Under the pieces are notes generated by a model, which saw only the letters and a program-made list of their open reading frames with translations, made no database searches and was not told the origin of the DNA. 64,000 nucleotides of DNA from Leifsonia sp. PS1209. Its GTDB lineage: Bacteria; Actinomycetota; Actinomycetes; Actinomycetales; Microbacteriaceae. This document shows positions 1-8,353 of the stretch, in pieces. Numbering within the stretch: position 1 is the stretch's first letter; each line of letters starts with the position of its first letter. The DNA lies in contig NZ_CP051154.1 of NCBI RefSeq assembly GCF_012317045.1, forward strand, positions 3,596,001-3,660,000. The letters run 5' to 3'. The translations under genes and the position numbers were made by a program.

Positions 1-2
1 CC

Positions 3-1694
3 GTCCAGCCCACCGTCGGGGTGTCGCTGCTCGCCGACTTCAGCCCGATGCAGGTGGTGAAGGCCGGACTGACCGGCAGCGAGCATCCCGTCGTCGCGAC
101 AGCCACGGCGGACGGCGTGACGTTCGCATCCGGAGTGGTCGCCGCCACCGTGGTCGCGCCGGCTGCCGCCATCTCGGTCGGTGACGCCGCGGCGGACGAC
201 GTCTCCGCGACGCTGACCTGGACCGCCGAGATCCCCGCGCACAGCGCCGTCACGTTCACCTGGCGCATCGAGGTCGACGACCCGACGGCCGTGGTCGCCG
301 GGGCGGAGCCGTCGCAGGACTGGGCATCGTTCACCGCCGCGACGGGCGACTCCCGCCTCGCCGCCTGGCTGCACCGCGCGCTCGGCGATCTGCAGGCGCT
401 GCGCATGTCCACCACCGACCGCCCGGAGGACGTCTTCCTCGCGGCGGGCGCCCCCTGGTTCTTCACGCTGTTCGGCCGCGACTCCCTCTGGGCGGCCAGG
501 ATGCTCCTGCCGCTCGGCACCGACATCGCCGCCTCCACGCTGCGCGTACTCGCCGCGATGCAGGGCACCGAGACCGTGAACGCCACTGCGGAGCAGCCGG
601 GCAAGATCATGCACGAGCTCCGCCCCGCCGCGCTGACCATCCCCGGCGAGGGCGTCGTGCTTCCCCCGCTCTACTACGGCACCGTGGATGCGACGGCCCT
701 CTGGGTCACGCTGCTCCACGACGCGTGGACCTGGGGCATGCCCGCCGCCGAGGTCGAAGCCCTGCTGCCGCACCTGGAGGCCGCCCTCGCCTGGATGCGC
801 GACTACGGCGACAGCGACGGAGACGGCTTCCTCGAATACGTCGACACCACCGGCCACGGCCTCGCCAACCAGGGCTGGAAGGACTCGGGCGACTCCATCC
901 AGTGGATGGACGGCACCCTCGCCGACGGACCCATCGCGCTCTGCGAGGTGCAGGGATACGCCTACGAGGCGGCCGTGGGCGGCGCGGAGCTGCTCGAGGC
1001 GTTCGGCCGCTCCGGCGCCGACGAGTGGCGCACCTGGGCCGCCGAGCTCAAAGAGCGCTTCGCCGCGTCCTTCTGGATCGACGACCCCGACGGCGCATAC
1101 CCGGCGATCGCCCTCGACAGCGCCAAGCGCAAGGTCGACACCGTCACCAGCAACATCGGGCACCTTCTCGGCACGGGCATCCTCACCCCGGACCAGGCCG
1201 CACTGGTGGCCCGCCGTCTGGCCTCCCCCGAGCTGAACTCGGGCTACGGGCTGCGCACCATGTCGTCGGCGTCCGGGGGATACTGGCCGCTGAGCTACCA
1301 CGGCGGCTCGGTGTGGGCGCACGACACGGCCATCGTCATCACCGGACTCGCCCGCGAGGGCCACACGGCCGAGGCGGAGGCGCTCGCGAGCGGCCTGCTC
1401 GCCGCCGCGGAGGGCTTCGGCTACCGGATGCCCGAGCTGCACTCCGGCGACCCGGCGACGCTGACCGCGACCCCCATCCCGTACCCCGCCGCGTGCCGTC
1501 CGCAGGCCTGGTCGGCAGCGGCGGCGGTCGCCGTGCTCGGAGCGCGGCTCGGCCTCCGCGCCGACGCGCGCGCCGGAACCCTCTCGGTCTCCCCAGTGCC
1601 CGGCGTGGGCACCATCGAGGTCTCCGGGCTCCGGTTCGCCGGGGAACCGGTGAGCATCGCGGTCGACGACGCCGGGGTGGTCACGCGGAGCTGA
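3..1694 (+). CDS. Glycogen debranching enzyme-type (amylo-alpha-1,6-glucosidase family) protein, 5' end cut off
   Basis: The reading frame is open to the window edge, so the gene starts upstream; the GTG at 21 is probably internal. The visible part starts in the beta-rich N-terminal domain typical of this family and runs into an (alpha/alpha)6-barrel catalytic domain. Family-like motifs include FTLFGRDSLWAARM, NQGWKDSGDS (likely general acid) and the late PELHSGDP segment. Such cytosolic enzymes act on alpha-1,6 branches of glycogen or related glucans; the exact substrate is not visible. It converges on the flavin monooxygenase gene across a hairpin. Family is confident, substrate uncertain. 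Confidence 0.85.
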   Translation, partial: VQPTVGVSLLADFSPMQVVKAGLTGSEHPVVATATADGVTFASGVVAATVVAPAAAISVGDAAADDVSATLTWTAEIPAHSAVTFTWRIEVDDPTAVVAGAEPSQDWASFTAATGDSRLAAWLHRALGDLQALRMSTTDRPEDVFLAAGAPWFFTLFGRDSLWAARMLLPLGTDIAASTLRVLAAMQGTETVNATAEQPGKIMHELRPAALTIPGEGVVLPPLYYGTVDATALWVTLLHDAWTWGMPAAEVEALLPHLEAALAWMRDYGDSDGDGFLEYVDTTGHGLANQGWKDSGDSIQWMDGTLADGPIALCEVQGYAYEAAVGGAELLEAFGRSGADEWRTWAAELKERFAASFWIDDPDGAYPAIALDSAKRKVDTVTSNIGHLLGTGILTPDQAALVARRLASPELNSGYGLRTMSSASGGYWPLSYHGGSVWAHDTAIVITGLAREGHTAEAEALASGLLAAAEGFGYRMPELHSGDPATLTATPIPYPAACRPQAWSAAAAVAVLGARLGLRADARAGTLSVSPVPGVGTIEVSGLRFAGEPVSIAVDDAGVVTRS

Positions 1695-1710
1695 GGCGCT
1701 GAGCAGCTGA

Positions 1711-1752
1711 GCGCAGCTGTGGGAGCCTCCGGCGGGGCTCCTACAGCTGCGC
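1711..1752. terminator. Bidirectional hairpin between convergent genes
   Basis: The arms 1711-1727 and 1736-1752 pair at about 16 of 17 positions around an 8-nt loop. The hairpin lies just after the debranching gene stop and includes the stop codon and last codons of the minus-strand monooxygenase gene, so it could end transcription from both sides. There is no clear U-tract, as is common in high-GC actinobacteria. Confidence 0.7.
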
Positions 1753-2814
1753 CATGATCTGCCTGGCGATCACGCGCCCGGCGCGGTTCGCGCCGATGGT
1801 GCTCGCCTGCGGGCCGTATCCGGCCAGGAAGATGCGCGGGTCCTGCCACGACGCACCCGATGCGACGGTCAGCCCTCCGGACTTCTCGCGCAGCCGCAGC
1901 GGCGCCAGGTGACGCAGCTCCGGGCGGAAGCCGGTGGCCCAGATGATCGCGTCCGCGCGCGTGAAGGAGCCGTCGCCCCAGCGCACGCCGTCCCGCTCGA
2001 TGGCGGCGAACATCGGCCGCTCGACGAGCAGCCCGCGCGAGATCCCGGAGGCGATGCGCCTGGTGCGAGGGACGCCCGTGCCGCTCACGATGCTGGGCAG
2101 CGCCCCGCCTGCGCGGGCGGCAGCATCCTGTGCGGCCACCGCCGCGACGCCGCCCTCGATGGTCAGCTCGGACTCGTCCTTGAACTCGACCGGCCTGCGG
2201 GTGGCCCAGACGACCGCATCCGCCACGTTCTCGAGCTCCAGCAGGAACCCGATCGCCGACGTCCCTCCTCCGACCACCACCACGGACTGCCCGGCGAACT
2301 CCTCGGCCGCCAGATAGCCCGAGGTGTGCACGTGCCGCCCGGCGAACGCGTTCATCCCCGGGTAGTACGGCACGAACGGCGCGCCCCAGGTGCCGGATGC
2401 GTTGACCACCATCCGTGTCGCCGTCTCGCCGCGGGTGTGCTGCACGATCAGGTCTGCCCCGCGGTCGAACACGCTCGTCACGGTGACGGGACGCTGGACG
2501 TCCAGCCCGAAATGCTCCTCGTATCGCCGGTAGTAGCCGGCGACGATGTCCTTGGCCGGGAGCGACCTGTCCGCGGTCTCGAAGCTGATGCCGAGCTCGG
2601 CCATCCCCGGCAGATCGTTGACGTGGTGAGCGCTGCCGAGCTTCAGTGCATCCCAGCGGTGCTGCCACGCTCCGCCCGTGGACGGACCGCGGTCGTAGAC
2701 GATGAAATCGGTGCCGGGAGTCAGCTCGAACCGGCGAAGATAGTAGGCGACAGCGAGACCTGCCTGGCCTGCGCCGATGATCGCCACCTGAGTGTCGGTC
2801 CTCGTCGTTGTCAC
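1741..2814 (-). CDS. Flavin-containing monooxygenase-like NAD(P)H oxidoreductase
   Basis: 357 aa, GTG start. An N-terminal FAD-binding GAGQAG motif (about residues 13-18) is followed by the FMO/Baeyer-Villiger fingerprint FxGxxxHxxxY, seen as FAGRHVHTSGY. Next come a second Rossmann motif GGGTSA for NADPH and the late ATGF motif. These place it in the class B flavoprotein monooxygenases, which use NADPH and O2 to oxidise soft nucleophiles or ketones. No metabolic partner sits beside it, so the substrate is unknown. It diverges from the DUF3073 gene. Confidence 0.8.
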   Translation of the reverse strand: MTTTRTDTQVAIIGAGQAGLAVAYYLRRFELTPGTDFIVYDRGPSTGGAWQHRWDALKLGSAHHVNDLPGMAELGISFETADRSLPAKDIVAGYYRRYEEHFGLDVQRPVTVTSVFDRGADLIVQHTRGETATRMVVNASGTWGAPFVPYYPGMNAFAGRHVHTSGYLAAEEFAGQSVVVVGGGTSAIGFLLELENVADAVVWATRRPVEFKDESELTIEGGVAAVAAQDAAARAGGALPSIVSGTGVPRTRRIASGISRGLLVERPMFAAIERDGVRWGDGSFTRADAIIWATGFRPELRHLAPLRLREKSGGLTVASGASWQDPRIFLAGYGPQASTIGANRAGRVIARQIMAQL

Positions 2815-2870
2815 GCGCCCATCCCATCATGTCTCGCTGTGCGCGAACTAAGGGCCACTCAGGTCCTACA

Positions 2871-2891
2871 TGCTAAACTAGACGCTAGTTT
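2871..2891 (+). promoter_or_regulatory. Extended -10 promoter overlapping an inverted repeat
   Basis: TGC-TAAACT (2871-2879) looks like an extended -10. It overlaps a perfect 7-bp inverted repeat, AAACTAG (2875-2881) and CTAGTTT (2885-2891), with a 3-bp centre. It lies in the divergent region between the monooxygenase and the DUF3073 gene. Promoter role is inferred from sequence only. Confidence 0.4.
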
Positions 2892-2959
2892 TCACGTTCA
2901 TGTTCGGATTCCCGGGTGGCTCATCTCCTACCCGGCCTGGCACCGTAAGGGGGTCACGC

Positions 2960-3163
2960 ATGGGGCGCGGCCGTCAAAAGGCAAAGCACACCAAGATCGC
3001 GCGCGAGTTGAAGTCATTCAGCCCGAACGTGAACTACGACGCGCTCGAACGTGAGCTGACGGGACACTCTCACAACGACGAGCAGTACGAGAAGTGGGCG
3101 GACTACGAGCCCGAGGGCTACAAGGACGACTACGAAGACGAGGAAACGCCGAAGCGCGCCTGA
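2960..3163 (+). CDS. DUF3073 domain protein
   Basis: 67 aa. The start at 2960 is chosen over an in-frame ATG at 2900 because MGRGRQKAKHTKIARELK is the usual N-terminus of this actinobacterial family and AAGGGGG lies at ribosome-binding distance. The protein has a basic N-terminus and a very acidic Tyr/Glu/Asp-rich C-terminus. The family is widely conserved in actinobacteria and has no known function. It converges on the response-regulator gene. Confidence 0.9.
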   Translation: MGRGRQKAKHTKIARELKSFSPNVNYDALERELTGHSHNDEQYEKWADYEPEGYKDDYEDEETPKRA

Positions 3164-3205
3164 CGGCCCCGGCGGATGTCGTGCATCACGGCCGGCTCCC
3201 GCACC

Positions 3206-3820
3206 TCACAACCACCCCTGTGAGGCCGCGATCGTCGCCGCTTCCGAGCGGTTTCGCGCGCCCGTCTTCCCGATCGCGTTCGACAGGTGATTGCGCACCG
3301 TTCCCTCGCTGAGGTGCAGCTCCCGTGCGATATCGGTGACGCTCCCTCCCCGGGCGGCCACGGACAGCACCTCCGTCTCGCGCGGCGTGAGCGGCGACGT
3401 TCCCGACGCCAGCGACTCCGCCGCCAGCGTCGGATCGACCACCCGCAACCCCTGAGCCACCCGCCGCACGGCGTCGGCCAACTGCCCGGACGGCGTGTCC
3501 TTCACCACGAACCCGGATGCGCCCGCCTCCATCGCGCGCCGCAGGTAGCCCGGCCGCCCGAACGTCGTGACGATCAGCGACCGGCAGTCCGGATACTGAG
3601 CCCGCAGTGCCGCGGCAGCCTGGATCCCGTCCAGGCCCGGCATCTCCACGTCGAGGAGCGCGACCTGCGCCGCCGACGCTCGCGCCGCATCCACCACCTC
3701 GTCGCCGCGTCCCACCTGGGCGACCACCGTGAGATCCGGTTCGAGGTCGAGCAGGGCGGCGAGCGCACCCCGCACGAGCGCCTGGTCGTCGGCCAGCAGC
3801 AGCCGGATGGGTTCTGTCAC
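3206..3820 (-). CDS. NarL/LuxR-type response regulator
   Basis: 204 aa with a GTG start that overlaps the kinase stop by 4 nt. The N-terminal receiver has the acidic pair D11/D12 and the phospho-acceptor D57 in LLDVEMPG. The C-terminal LuxR-type helix-turn-helix begins at about residue 143 (LTPRETEVL...SEGTVRNHL). It is the last gene of an ABC-ATPase/permease/kinase/regulator operon, so it is the DNA-binding output of that sensor. A palindrome upstream of the operon (6783-6794) is a candidate target. Confidence 0.93.
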   Translation of the reverse strand: MTEPIRLLLADDQALVRGALAALLDLEPDLTVVAQVGRGDEVVDAARASAAQVALLDVEMPGLDGIQAAAALRAQYPDCRSLIVTTFGRPGYLRRAMEAGASGFVVKDTPSGQLADAVRRVAQGLRVVDPTLAAESLASGTSPLTPRETEVLSVAARGGSVTDIARELHLSEGTVRNHLSNAIGKTGARNRSEAATIAASQGWL

Positions 3821-5004
3821 GCTTCCGCCTTCCGCACCGTGAGGCGCACACCGCCGTGGGGGCTGGCACTCACCAGCACCCTGGCCCCGACCGGGCGGGC
3901 CCGCGCGATCAGTCCGTCGAGCCCGTTGCCGCCCGCGGACGGGAGCGCCACGCCTCCCGGCGCCCGCTGGTCCGCCGCCGAGCCAGGTCCCACGGCGCCG
4001 ACCCCGGCCATCCCCCGGCCGTCGTCGTCGATCTCCAGCCTGTCTTCGGTCACCGTCACCCAGCAGTTGCGCGACCCGGAGTGCCGGATCACATTGGTGA
4101 CGCCTTCGCGCAGCACCCAGCCGAACAGTTCCCGCAGCTCGGGGTCGACGCCGTCTCCGTTGCGCGGCAGGTGCGCCTCGATGTCGGCGGCGGCGAGCGC
4201 AGCCTGCGCAGCGGCCAGCTCGGTCGACAGGCTCATCTCGCGGTAGCCCGCGACGGCGGCGCGCAGGTCGGCGAGCGCCGACCTGGCCAGGCGCTCGATG
4301 TCCGCGATCTCGTCCTCCGCCCTGGCCGGGTCGAGCGGGACGAGTCTCCTGGCCAGTTCCGACTTCACCGTGACGACGGTGAGCGAGTGCCCGAGCACGT
4401 CGTGCATGTCCCGCGAGAACCGGGCGCGCTCCTCGATCACGGCCAGCCTGGCGATCTCGCCCTGCGCCTCCCTCAGCGCCCGCAGTGACGCGATCTGGCG
4501 GGAGAACGCCGACATCATCACCCCGATGGACACGGTCACGAGGGCGATGTACCAGCTGTCGTCGAACTCGCCGGCGAGGAAGATGATGGCCAGCTGCAGC
4601 GCGCCGATGGTCCCGATGATGATGATCGATGTCCTCGCGCTGGTCAGCACCATCCCCGCCGCGCAGGCGACGTACACCCAGGTCCAGGTGGTCGCCGTCC
4701 CGATGAACGGGAACAGCAGGCAGGTGAACGCGAAGTACACGCCGACCCCGGTCAGCCGCACCCGTTCGCTCTCCCACCAGAGCAGTGGGGGAAGGAGCAG
4801 GAAGCCGACGTAGACGACCACGAGCAGCGCGGTCGCCGTGACCTTCGTGGCGGTGTCGCCCACCGCCGTCCACAGGCCGACCAGCACCGAGATCTGGTAG
4901 AGCAGGCCGATCATGGCCCCGGGATACCAGCGGCGTGCGGCCGGGTGGGTGAGGCGCGGGACGACTCCGGCCGGGCGGCCGCTCTCTGTGCTCTGCACGC
5001 TCAC
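3817..5004 (-). CDS. DesK/NarX-like sensor histidine kinase
   Basis: 395 aa from the GTG at 5004; an in-frame start further up would overlap the permease gene. Several membrane segments span residues 31-165. A HisKA_3-type dimerisation helix follows, with the phospho-acceptor His at about 201 in RDMHDVLGHS. The C-terminal ATPase domain has N-box VTNVIRHSG, G1 box DDDGRGMAG and G2 box GNGLDGL. It would sense a membrane or envelope cue and phosphorylate the adjacent regulator. Its link to the ABC transporter suggests control of that transporter; the signal is unknown. Confidence 0.92.
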   Translation of the reverse strand: MSVQSTESGRPAGVVPRLTHPAARRWYPGAMIGLLYQISVLVGLWTAVGDTATKVTATALLVVVYVGFLLLPPLLWWESERVRLTGVGVYFAFTCLLFPFIGTATTWTWVYVACAAGMVLTSARTSIIIIGTIGALQLAIIFLAGEFDDSWYIALVTVSIGVMMSAFSRQIASLRALREAQGEIARLAVIEERARFSRDMHDVLGHSLTVVTVKSELARRLVPLDPARAEDEIADIERLARSALADLRAAVAGYREMSLSTELAAAQAALAAADIEAHLPRNGDGVDPELRELFGWVLREGVTNVIRHSGSRNCWVTVTEDRLEIDDDGRGMAGVGAVGPGSAADQRAPGGVALPSAGGNGLDGLIARARPVGARVLVSASPHGGVRLTVRKAEA

Positions 5005-5023
5005 CAGCCTAGGCCGCACGCCG

Positions 5024-5767
5024 TCAGCTGCGCGCGGCATCCCGCCGGTAGCGCCAGATGATGAACGCACCGAGGGCGATGGTCCAGCCGGCCAGCACGA
5101 GGGCGGGCGAGAGGATGTCGCCGCTCTGGTGGGCGCCCATCTGGCCGATCCTGTTGAGCCAGTACGACGGGACGATCTGGGCGACGTTCGCCACCCAGGC
5201 GGGGAAGATCTGCAGCGGAACCCACAGGCCGCCCAGCACGGCCATCCCCATGAACACCGCCATGAAGAGCGGCTGCGCGAACTCCGGCTTGGCGAACTGG
5301 CCGATCAGGATGCCGAGCAGCGCGAACGGGATGACCCCGCACCAGATGGCGAGCCCGGTCGTGAGCCAGTTCCCGAGGGAGAGCGGCGGGTGGTAGAGCA
5401 GTTCGGACACGGTGAAGATGACCACGATGGACACCAGCGCCATCAGCATCGCCGTGATCGCCTTGGAGACTAGGTAGCCGGTGCCGGTCAGCGGCGTGAT
5501 TCGCAGCTGACGATTCCAGCCGATCGAACGCTCGGTGACGATGTTGAACGCCTGGGACAGCGCCGCCATCATCCCGCCGTAGCTGGCGACCTGGATGGTG
5601 GTGACCACGATCCACGGGAGCTTCGTCACCGGGTCCACCTGCCCGCTGCCGCCGAAGCTGCCGCCGAACGCGACCAGCATGATGAGCGGGACGGCGAGGG
5701 TGAAGATCATCGAGCGGGCGTTCTTGAGCTGGCGGAAGGATTCCAGCCCGAGGTAGGCGATGCTCAT
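5024..5767 (-). CDS. ABC-2 type transporter permease
   Basis: 247 aa, about six hydrophobic segments, the usual size and shape of an ABC-2 exporter permease. The ATG overlaps the stop of the ATPase gene by 4 nt, so the two are translated together. The nearby sensor kinase and LuxR regulator resemble systems that respond to antimicrobial or membrane stress. The exported substrate cannot be read from the sequence. Confidence 0.9.
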   Translation of the reverse strand: MSIAYLGLESFRQLKNARSMIFTLAVPLIMLVAFGGSFGGSGQVDPVTKLPWIVVTTIQVASYGGMMAALSQAFNIVTERSIGWNRQLRITPLTGTGYLVSKAITAMLMALVSIVVIFTVSELLYHPPLSLGNWLTTGLAIWCGVIPFALLGILIGQFAKPEFAQPLFMAVFMGMAVLGGLWVPLQIFPAWVANVAQIVPSYWLNRIGQMGAHQSGDILSPALVLAGWTIALGAFIIWRYRRDAARS

Positions 5768-6723
5768 CGGAGTGCTCCGTTCGTGATGGTGTCGGTGGTG
5801 GGTGCGGTGCCTGCCAGGCCCGTCGCGCCTTCGGTGAGGGCGAGGAACGCGTCGTCCATCGTGTGCGCCGTGACCTCGATGTCGTGGATGTCGTCGTGTG
5901 CGGCGAGCAGGGCGCGCAGGGTGGCGTCGGAGTCGTCGCTGACGATGGTGAGCTGGCCGGAACGGTGGTCGAGCGAGCGGACGCCGGGGAGGCGGCCGAG
6001 CGCATCCCGTGCCGCGTCGGTCCAGTCGAAGTCGATGGATGTGCGGATCCGGCGCCCGGACACGACCGCCTTCACCTCGTTGGGCGTGCCGTCGGCGACG
6101 ACGACGCCCTTCGAGAGCATCACGATCCTGTCGGCGTACGTGTCCGCCTCGTCGAGGTAGTGGGTGGCGAAGACGACGGTGCGTCCTTCGTCGGTGAACT
6201 CGCGCATCGACTGCCAGAAGGTGCGCCTGGCCTCCACATCCATCGCCGCGGTCGGCTCGTCGAGGAACAGCAGGTCCGGGTTGGAGACCACCGCGACCGC
6301 GAACCGCGCCCGCTGCATCTGCCCGCCGGACAGCTTGCTGACCTTCTGCTTGGCGATCTCGGTGCACCGCGCCCGTTCGAGCGCCTCCTCGACGCTGAGC
6401 GGATGCGCGTGCGCCGCGGCGACGAGCGCGACCGACTGTGCAACGGTGAGCGTCGGCAGCAGCGCGCCGCCCTGCAGCATCGCCCCGACCCTCCCCTGCT
6501 CGATGGCGCTGCGCGGGCTCTCCCCGAACAGGGTGGCGGTGCCGGACGTCGGATGCGCGAGCCCGAGCGCCAGGTCGATGGTGGTCGACTTGCCCGCGCC
6601 GTTCGGCCCGAGCAGCGCGACGACCTCGCCGGGCGCGATGCTGAGACTCACGCCATTGACGGCGTGCAACGAGCCGAACGACTTCCGCAGGTCGGTGAGC
6701 TGGATGGCTGGTGTCTGATTCAC
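5764..6723 (-). CDS. ABC transporter ATP-binding protein
   Basis: 319 aa. Walker A GPNGAGKST at about residue 39, signature LSGGQMQRA, Walker B LLFLDEP and the H-loop FATHYLDEA are all present. A C-terminal extension of roughly 90 residues after the NBD is common in ABC-2 exporter ATPases. First gene of the operon that continues with permease, kinase and response regulator. Confidence 0.94.
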   Translation of the reverse strand: MNQTPAIQLTDLRKSFGSLHAVNGVSLSIAPGEVVALLGPNGAGKSTTIDLALGLAHPTSGTATLFGESPRSAIEQGRVGAMLQGGALLPTLTVAQSVALVAAAHAHPLSVEEALERARCTEIAKQKVSKLSGGQMQRARFAVAVVSNPDLLFLDEPTAAMDVEARRTFWQSMREFTDEGRTVVFATHYLDEADTYADRIVMLSKGVVVADGTPNEVKAVVSGRRIRTSIDFDWTDAARDALGRLPGVRSLDHRSGQLTIVSDDSDATLRALLAAHDDIHDIEVTAHTMDDAFLALTEGATGLAGTAPTTDTITNGALR

Positions 6724-6782
6724 CCTCTCAGACTGGCGGCGCGGAGGCGGCGGGGAGCAGAGCGGATGTCAGGGATGCCGGG

Positions 6783-6794
6783 TGACATTTGTCA
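6783..6794. promoter_or_regulatory. Candidate operator for the ABC/two-component operon
   Basis: A perfect inverted repeat TGACA-TT-TGTCA lies 60 nt upstream of the ABC ATPase start. Position and dyad symmetry suit a LuxR-type response regulator site for autoregulation. The remaining 6724-6892 gap is GC-rich and shows nothing else I can assign. Confidence 0.4.
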
Positions 6795-6892
6795 TGGGCG
6801 TGCGGAGCGGGTGGGGTGGGGCTGGGTGCGGCGAGCGAGCGGGCTGCGAGATGAGCGCGGGGTGCGACGAGCGCGCGGGGTGCGTCCGCCGC

Positions 6893-8236
6893 TCACACCC
6901 GCGCTTCGCGCGAGCCGCCGAATCGCACCAGCCCGACTACGCCCAGGATGCCGCCCACCGTGAGCAGCGCTGCCCCGATCAGCATGGCCAGATCTTCGGC
7001 GTGGGCGACCGGGGACGGACTCGTCGGGTCGCCGGCGGGGAGGACGGAGTCGCCGCCGACGCCGCCGGAGCGCGATGCTCCGGTGACCGCGGCGCCGCCC
7101 GGGGTGGACGGGACCGCGGGCAGCGTGATGGTGGCGGAGGCCGCATCCACGGTGGTCGTCGCGCGCTGCAGCAGCACGAAGAAGGTGGATGCCGGTGCCC
7201 CGGGGGCGCGCGCCGCGAACCGGATCTCGATGGTGGCGCTCGTCTGGCCGTCGTGGAAGGCGAGAGTGCCGCGGGAGGCCGTGTACTCGGTCCCGGCGAC
7301 AGCCGTTCCGTCGGCGGTGGCGTAGTCGACGGAGGCCGCCCCCGCACCGGATGCGCGGCTCACCGTGACCGTCGCCGTTCCGCCGTCCGCGGCGGGGGTG
7401 ACGGAGGTGGCGGTGACACCGAGCGCGCCGGTGGCGGTCGTGACCGTGAGCGGCGACGTGCGGGTGGATGGACGGAGCTGTGAGCCGTCAACCGGGCGGT
7501 AGGCGGCGGTCACGGTGTGGTCGCCGGGCGGCGGAGCGGGAAGGTCGGCACGCGCCACGCCGTCTGCGCCGACGGCGGTGGTCACGGGCGCTGCGCCGTC
7601 GACGGCGAACTCGACGGTTCCGTCGGTGGGCGGCGCCAGGAACAGCCGACCGACCGCTGCGGACACGGTGATGGTCGCGCCGGACGCCGCGACGCGCGGG
7701 GCGGAGAGCGCCACGGTCGTGACGGTGGCGCAGGACGGGGCGCCGGCATCGATGGTGACAGTCGCGCCGCCGAGCTGCCAGGTGGCGGACGGGGTGCTGC
7801 GCGCATCCAGGGTCAGCGACCAGACGGCGTGGTGCTCGCCCGGCTCGAACGCAGTGGGCTGGCCGCGGTCGGCGCGGCCGGGCGCGAGGCCGTTGCTGCC
7901 CGCGGCCGCCACGACCCGCAGGGTGTCGTGCGCGGAGCTGCGGTAGCCGAGCAGGACGGTGCGCGAAGTGACCGTGCTGCCGAGCGGCGCATCCACGATG
8001 CAATCGACGAGCGGCGTGAGCGTGCCCGGCGGGACGGCGGAGGCGGGAGCCGGTGGCGACGACGGTGTGGATGTGGAGGACGGTGCGGACGTGGAGGAAC
8101 CGACGGCAGGGGCGGAGGGCGTCGCCGCCTGCGCGGGAGCCGCCGCGGCCTGGGCCAGCAGCGCGCCGCCGCTCACGGCGACGACAAGTCCGGCAACGCC
8201 GAGCATCCTTCGGATACTGGAATACTTGGCGGCCAC
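6893..8236 (-). CDS. Secreted, membrane-anchored Calx-beta / Ig-like domain protein
   Basis: 447 aa from the GTG at 8236 (an ATG at 8206 is possible). A signal peptide with a basic n-region (KYSSIRR), hydrophobic core and AQA-type cleavage site is followed by a Thr/Ser/Pro-rich linker. A bacterial Ig-like domain lies in the middle (TVEFAVDGAAPV...HTVTAAY). It is followed by a Calx-beta domain (DYATADGTAVAGTEYTASRG). A C-terminal membrane helix with a short basic tail follows; no LPXTG motif is visible. Probably an envelope-attached adhesive or calcium-binding protein; role unknown. Confidence 0.8.
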   Translation of the reverse strand: MAAKYSSIRRMLGVAGLVVAVSGGALLAQAAAAPAQAATPSAPAVGSSTSAPSSTSTPSSPPAPASAVPPGTLTPLVDCIVDAPLGSTVTSRTVLLGYRSSAHDTLRVVAAAGSNGLAPGRADRGQPTAFEPGEHHAVWSLTLDARSTPSATWQLGGATVTIDAGAPSCATVTTVALSAPRVAASGATITVSAAVGRLFLAPPTDGTVEFAVDGAAPVTTAVGADGVARADLPAPPPGDHTVTAAYRPVDGSQLRPSTRTSPLTVTTATGALGVTATSVTPAADGGTATVTVSRASGAGAASVDYATADGTAVAGTEYTASRGTLAFHDGQTSATIEIRFAARAPGAPASTFFVLLQRATTTVDAASATITLPAVPSTPGGAAVTGASRSGGVGGDSVLPAGDPTSPSPVAHAEDLAMLIGAALLTVGGILGVVGLVRFGGSREARV

Positions 8237-8293
8237 GACCGCAACTCTAGCCGGTGGGGGCCGACCGGCGCGTCTACCACAACGGGTGACATC

Positions 8294-8353
8294 GCGAGAT
8301 GCCACCAACTGTCGCGAAACGCCCGGGATGCGCCGCAGTTACTGGTATCTCGC
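8294..8353. repeat. REP-like palindromic element, copy A
   Basis: A 60-bp imperfect palindrome with terminal arms GCGAGATGCCA and TGGTATCTCGC and a centre around CGCCCGGGATGCG. A second copy lies at 17533-17592 in the opposite orientation and matches at about 54 of 60 positions. The element includes the stop codon and last codons of the adjacent glycosyltransferase gene, so it may also act as a terminator hairpin. Confidence 0.75.
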
